This document shows, piece by piece, positions 61,360 through 64,000 of a stretch of DNA of 64,000 nucleotides. The notes below the pieces were generated by a model that was not told where the DNA came from, made no database searches, and saw nothing but the letters and a program-made list of their open reading frames with translations. Each line of letters starts with the position of its first letter. Position 1 is the stretch's first letter. Position numbers and translations under genes: made by a program. The stretch spans positions 663,118,575-663,182,574 of the forward strand of contig NC_090451.1 in assembly GCF_031143425.1 (NCBI RefSeq), given 5' to 3'. The stretch is from Pleurodeles waltl. Taxonomy: Eukaryota; Chordata; Amphibia; Caudata; Salamandridae.

Positions 61360-62550
61360 AGAGAGGTGAACACAGCACAGTGTGAATACAGAGAGCGAGG
61401 TGAACACAGCACCGTGTGAATACAAAGAGAGACAGGTGAACACAGCACAGAGTGAATTACAGAGAGCGATGTGGACACAGCACAGTGTGAATACAAAGAG
61501 AGACAGGTGAACACAGCACAGTGTGAATACAGAGAGCGAGGTGAACACAGCACAGTGTGAATACAGAGAGCGATGTGGACAGCACAGTGTGAATACAAAG
61601 AGAGACAGGTGGACACAGCACAGTGTGAATACAAAGAGAGACAGGTGGACACAGCACAGTGTGAATACAAAGAGAGACAGGTGGACACAGCACAGTGTGA
61701 ATACAAAGAGAGACAGGTGAACACAGCACAGTGTGAGTACACAGACCAAGGTGAACATAGCACAGTCTGAGTACACAGCCCAAGGTGAAAACAGCACAGT
61801 CTGAGTACACACACCAAGGTGAACACAGCACAGTCTGAGTACACACACCAAGGTGAACATAGCACAGTCTGAGTACACACACCAAGGTGAACATAGCATA
61901 GTGTGAGTATACACACCAAGGTGAACACAGCACAGTCTGAGTACACACACACCAAGGTGAACACAGCACAGTCAGAGTACACACACCAAGGTGAACATAG
62001 TATAGTGTAAGTATACACACCAAGGTGAACACAGCACAGTGTGAGTACACACCAAGGTGAACACAGCACAGTCTGAATACACAGACCAAGGTGAACATAG
62101 CACAGTCGGAATACACAGACCAAGGTGAACATAGCACAGTCTGAGTACACAGACAAAGGTGAACACAGCACAGTCTGAGTACACACACCAAGGTGAACAC
62201 AGCACAGTCTGAGTACACACACCAAGGTGAACATAGCACAGTGTGAGTATACACACCAAGGTGAACACAGCACAGTGTGAGTACACACCAAGGTGAACAC
62301 AGCACAGTGTGAGTACACAGACCAAGGTGAACATACCACAGTGTGAGTACACAGACCAATGTGAAGACAGCCCAGTGTGAGTACACAAACCAAGGTGAAC
62401 ATAACAGTGTGAGTACACAAAGCAAGATGAAGACAGCATAGTGTCAGTACACGTGAACACAGCACATTGTGGGTACACAAAGGCAGGCGAACACAGCATA
62501 CTGTGAGCAGTGACAGCAAGGTGAACACAGCACATGTGAATGCCAACAAC
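61360..62550. repeat. long minisatellite, 34-36-bp units, about 33 copies
   Basis: Two unit types occur. Toward 61360-61740 the units are 36 bp, built on GTGAACACAGCACAGTGTGA and 'atacaaagagagacag'. Toward 61740-62400 they are 34 bp, with 'gtctgagtacacacaccaag'. Diverged units continue to about 62860. The array is in the intron upstream of exon A and starts within about 13 bp of its splice acceptor. On the minus strand it stays open for hundreds of codons, giving a Cys/Val/Leu-rich translation that is a repeat artefact. Confidence 0.95.
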
Positions 62551-64000
62551 AACATCAGTATTACACAGTACAAGTAGAGCAAGGAGAAGTGAATTCATCA
62601 CAATGTCAGCAATACGGGCACAGTGAACACTGCACTGAGTGAGGACTGATTGCATGGTGAACACAACAAAATGTGAACCCTGACTGCTAGGTGAACACAG
62701 CACTGTGCGAGTACTGGCAGCGAGGTGAAGAGAGAAAAGGGCAAGTACACAAAGAACAGAGTAACAACAGAATGCAAGGTGGGCAGAGGACCTTGTAAAC
62801 ACAGTACAATGAGTACAAAGAGCAATGTGTGCACAGCACAGAGTAACAATAGCGAGTAACCGGAATACAGATAGGAACATGAACACAGCAAGTCGAGAGT
62901 AGTAAAAGCCGTCAAAGCTAAAATGAGGGACCACTGAGACGAGTGACCTTTTGCAATCAAGACATGAGGTATTAGATAATGGCATGGAAGAGTACGGAGG
63001 TGCATTTCATTTGTGGATTTATTTTGCAAGCTGACTGAATATTGAGTCTCAGAGGGGGAATATGGCCCAAGGGCGGGGTGAATAATCACAATGGTCATAA
63101 CCTACTGACAACTGTCTGGTGACCAGGAGGTTTCTGTCATTTAAATATTTAACGCATGACTTGAAAAAGTATATTGTACAAACAATTCACATACACAGAA
63201 AAATGACTTTGTAGTCCTTTATACTAAGAGGCCTTTGTTAGTTTGCTATATAACACATGATCAAGTTAGAGATTTCAGGCTGTCAATTGGGTTGATTTAA
63301 AAGACTCTGCTCATTTTTGGCGTCCGACCCAGGAAAGGTGCTAAGAGCAGGGTGTCTGTCAATAAATAACTCAGTCCTGATTCACAAGAGTTTTCCTCTG
63401 AGTAGCTGTGGCTCACTCTATCCTACTTAACAGGAATTTTCAAGGACCAAGGCCAAGAATATCCTTGTAGCACTGGGTTTTACCAAAATGTATAACACTT
63501 AACGTTGTGAATGTCATCCTCACTGTCATTGCAGTGGCGAATCCTTAGACATACTCAAATAAAAAACTGAATGAAGTGAAATACAAAGCCTAGGCCACGT
63601 TAGTAAGTTTTATCTAGCTTCATTTGAAATAGGAACTTGATTCTGTTTTTTGTTCAAATTCGAAATTCATTCCGATTTATCATGCCGGTGGTACCCATGT
63701 ATCATTCAAAGCAACATGTACTGCATGTTTTATAGCATGGTGGATTTGTATATCTACATTATTTTCATATGTCTAATGGTAGCCTGCAAAATCCAAACTT
63801 TTGAATTCTCTTTTCAAAATCTGTTTAGCTATTGATTCTAAGTATTGTGTCAGTAGTAGAGAGAACAAGAGACACAACAAGGAAATACCATATTCAACAA
63901 AAACAAGACAAAATTAATGATTGAATGTAAAGAATGACAGAATGAATCCAAAAAATGACTACCCTAGAAATTAGAATGCAGGATAATAGCTCAGGAATGA
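62551..64000 (-). other. ENTREP3 upstream intron, partial
   Basis: Fading minisatellite units to about 62860, then AT-rich sequence. I searched the minus strand for the preceding exon (the loop ending in the CPESG/NSTC-type region and spans 1-3) and did not find it. Confidence 0.5.

Noticed and set aside
61360..62550. CRISPR-like array of regular repeats
   Set aside because: The whole unit is repeated with no unique spacers, and the context is a vertebrate intron.

Overview
This is a window of a large vertebrate nuclear genome, most likely a urodele amphibian (a newt- or salamander-type genome; Pleurodeles-like is my guess from recalled repeat families, not tested). The signs are very long LTRs (about 2.8-3.1 kb), nested LTR insertions, several MITE families with AT-rich 'GGGCCATATTTATACT'-type ends, and a vertebrate gene whose short exons lie far apart. 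There are no bacterial-style operons, and I recognised no RNA genes.

Two host genes can be supported, both on the minus strand. The main one is ENTREP3 (FAM189B). Eight consecutive coding exons lie between 61347 and 39912. All have canonical splice sites and compatible phases, and together they give an unbroken 1,548-nt frame that ends in TGA. They encode the last transmembrane segment, three PPxY motifs and the whole cytoplasmic tail. The upstream exons (first three membrane segments) lie beyond the right edge. About 30 kb further along the same strand, at 9877-9773, is a signal-peptide exon with a phase-1 GT donor inside a Gly codon. This is the position of the human GBA1 intron 2 donor (c.115+1), and GBA1 follows FAM189B in the same orientation in human, so I tentatively call it GBA1. 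No further GBA1 exon was recognised to the left.

The rest is mobile and repetitive DNA. Positions 1-5498 hold the 3' part of an LTR retrotransposon whose open Gag-protease frame ends 29 bp before a 3.1-kb LTR, with no pol between. 6163-6695 is a hAT-type MITE and 7902-8535 another MITE. 11367-17027 is an antisense LTR interrupted by an antisense LTR related to the first element. 17824-18325 is a hAT MITE. 19400-22720 is a decayed LINE split by an 845-bp MITE. 24954-29930 is a degenerate minus-strand Ty3/gypsy element with its integrase region split by another LTR. 30600-32480 is an LTR relic. 32855-33130 and 34154-34540 are palindromic MITEs. 36000-39150 is decayed tandem-repeat DNA just downstream of ENTREP3.

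Inside ENTREP3 the introns carry an L2/CR1-like LINE relic (40790-41270), a palindromic MITE (41449-42002), a 5'-truncated L1-like LINE (45050-45838), a hAT MITE with a perfect 8-bp target duplication (47707-47918) and a MITE fragment (50100-50340). Three minisatellite zones lie at 57.5-58.5, 60.4-60.85 and 61.36-62.55 kb. The last runs up to the splice acceptor of the first visible exon.
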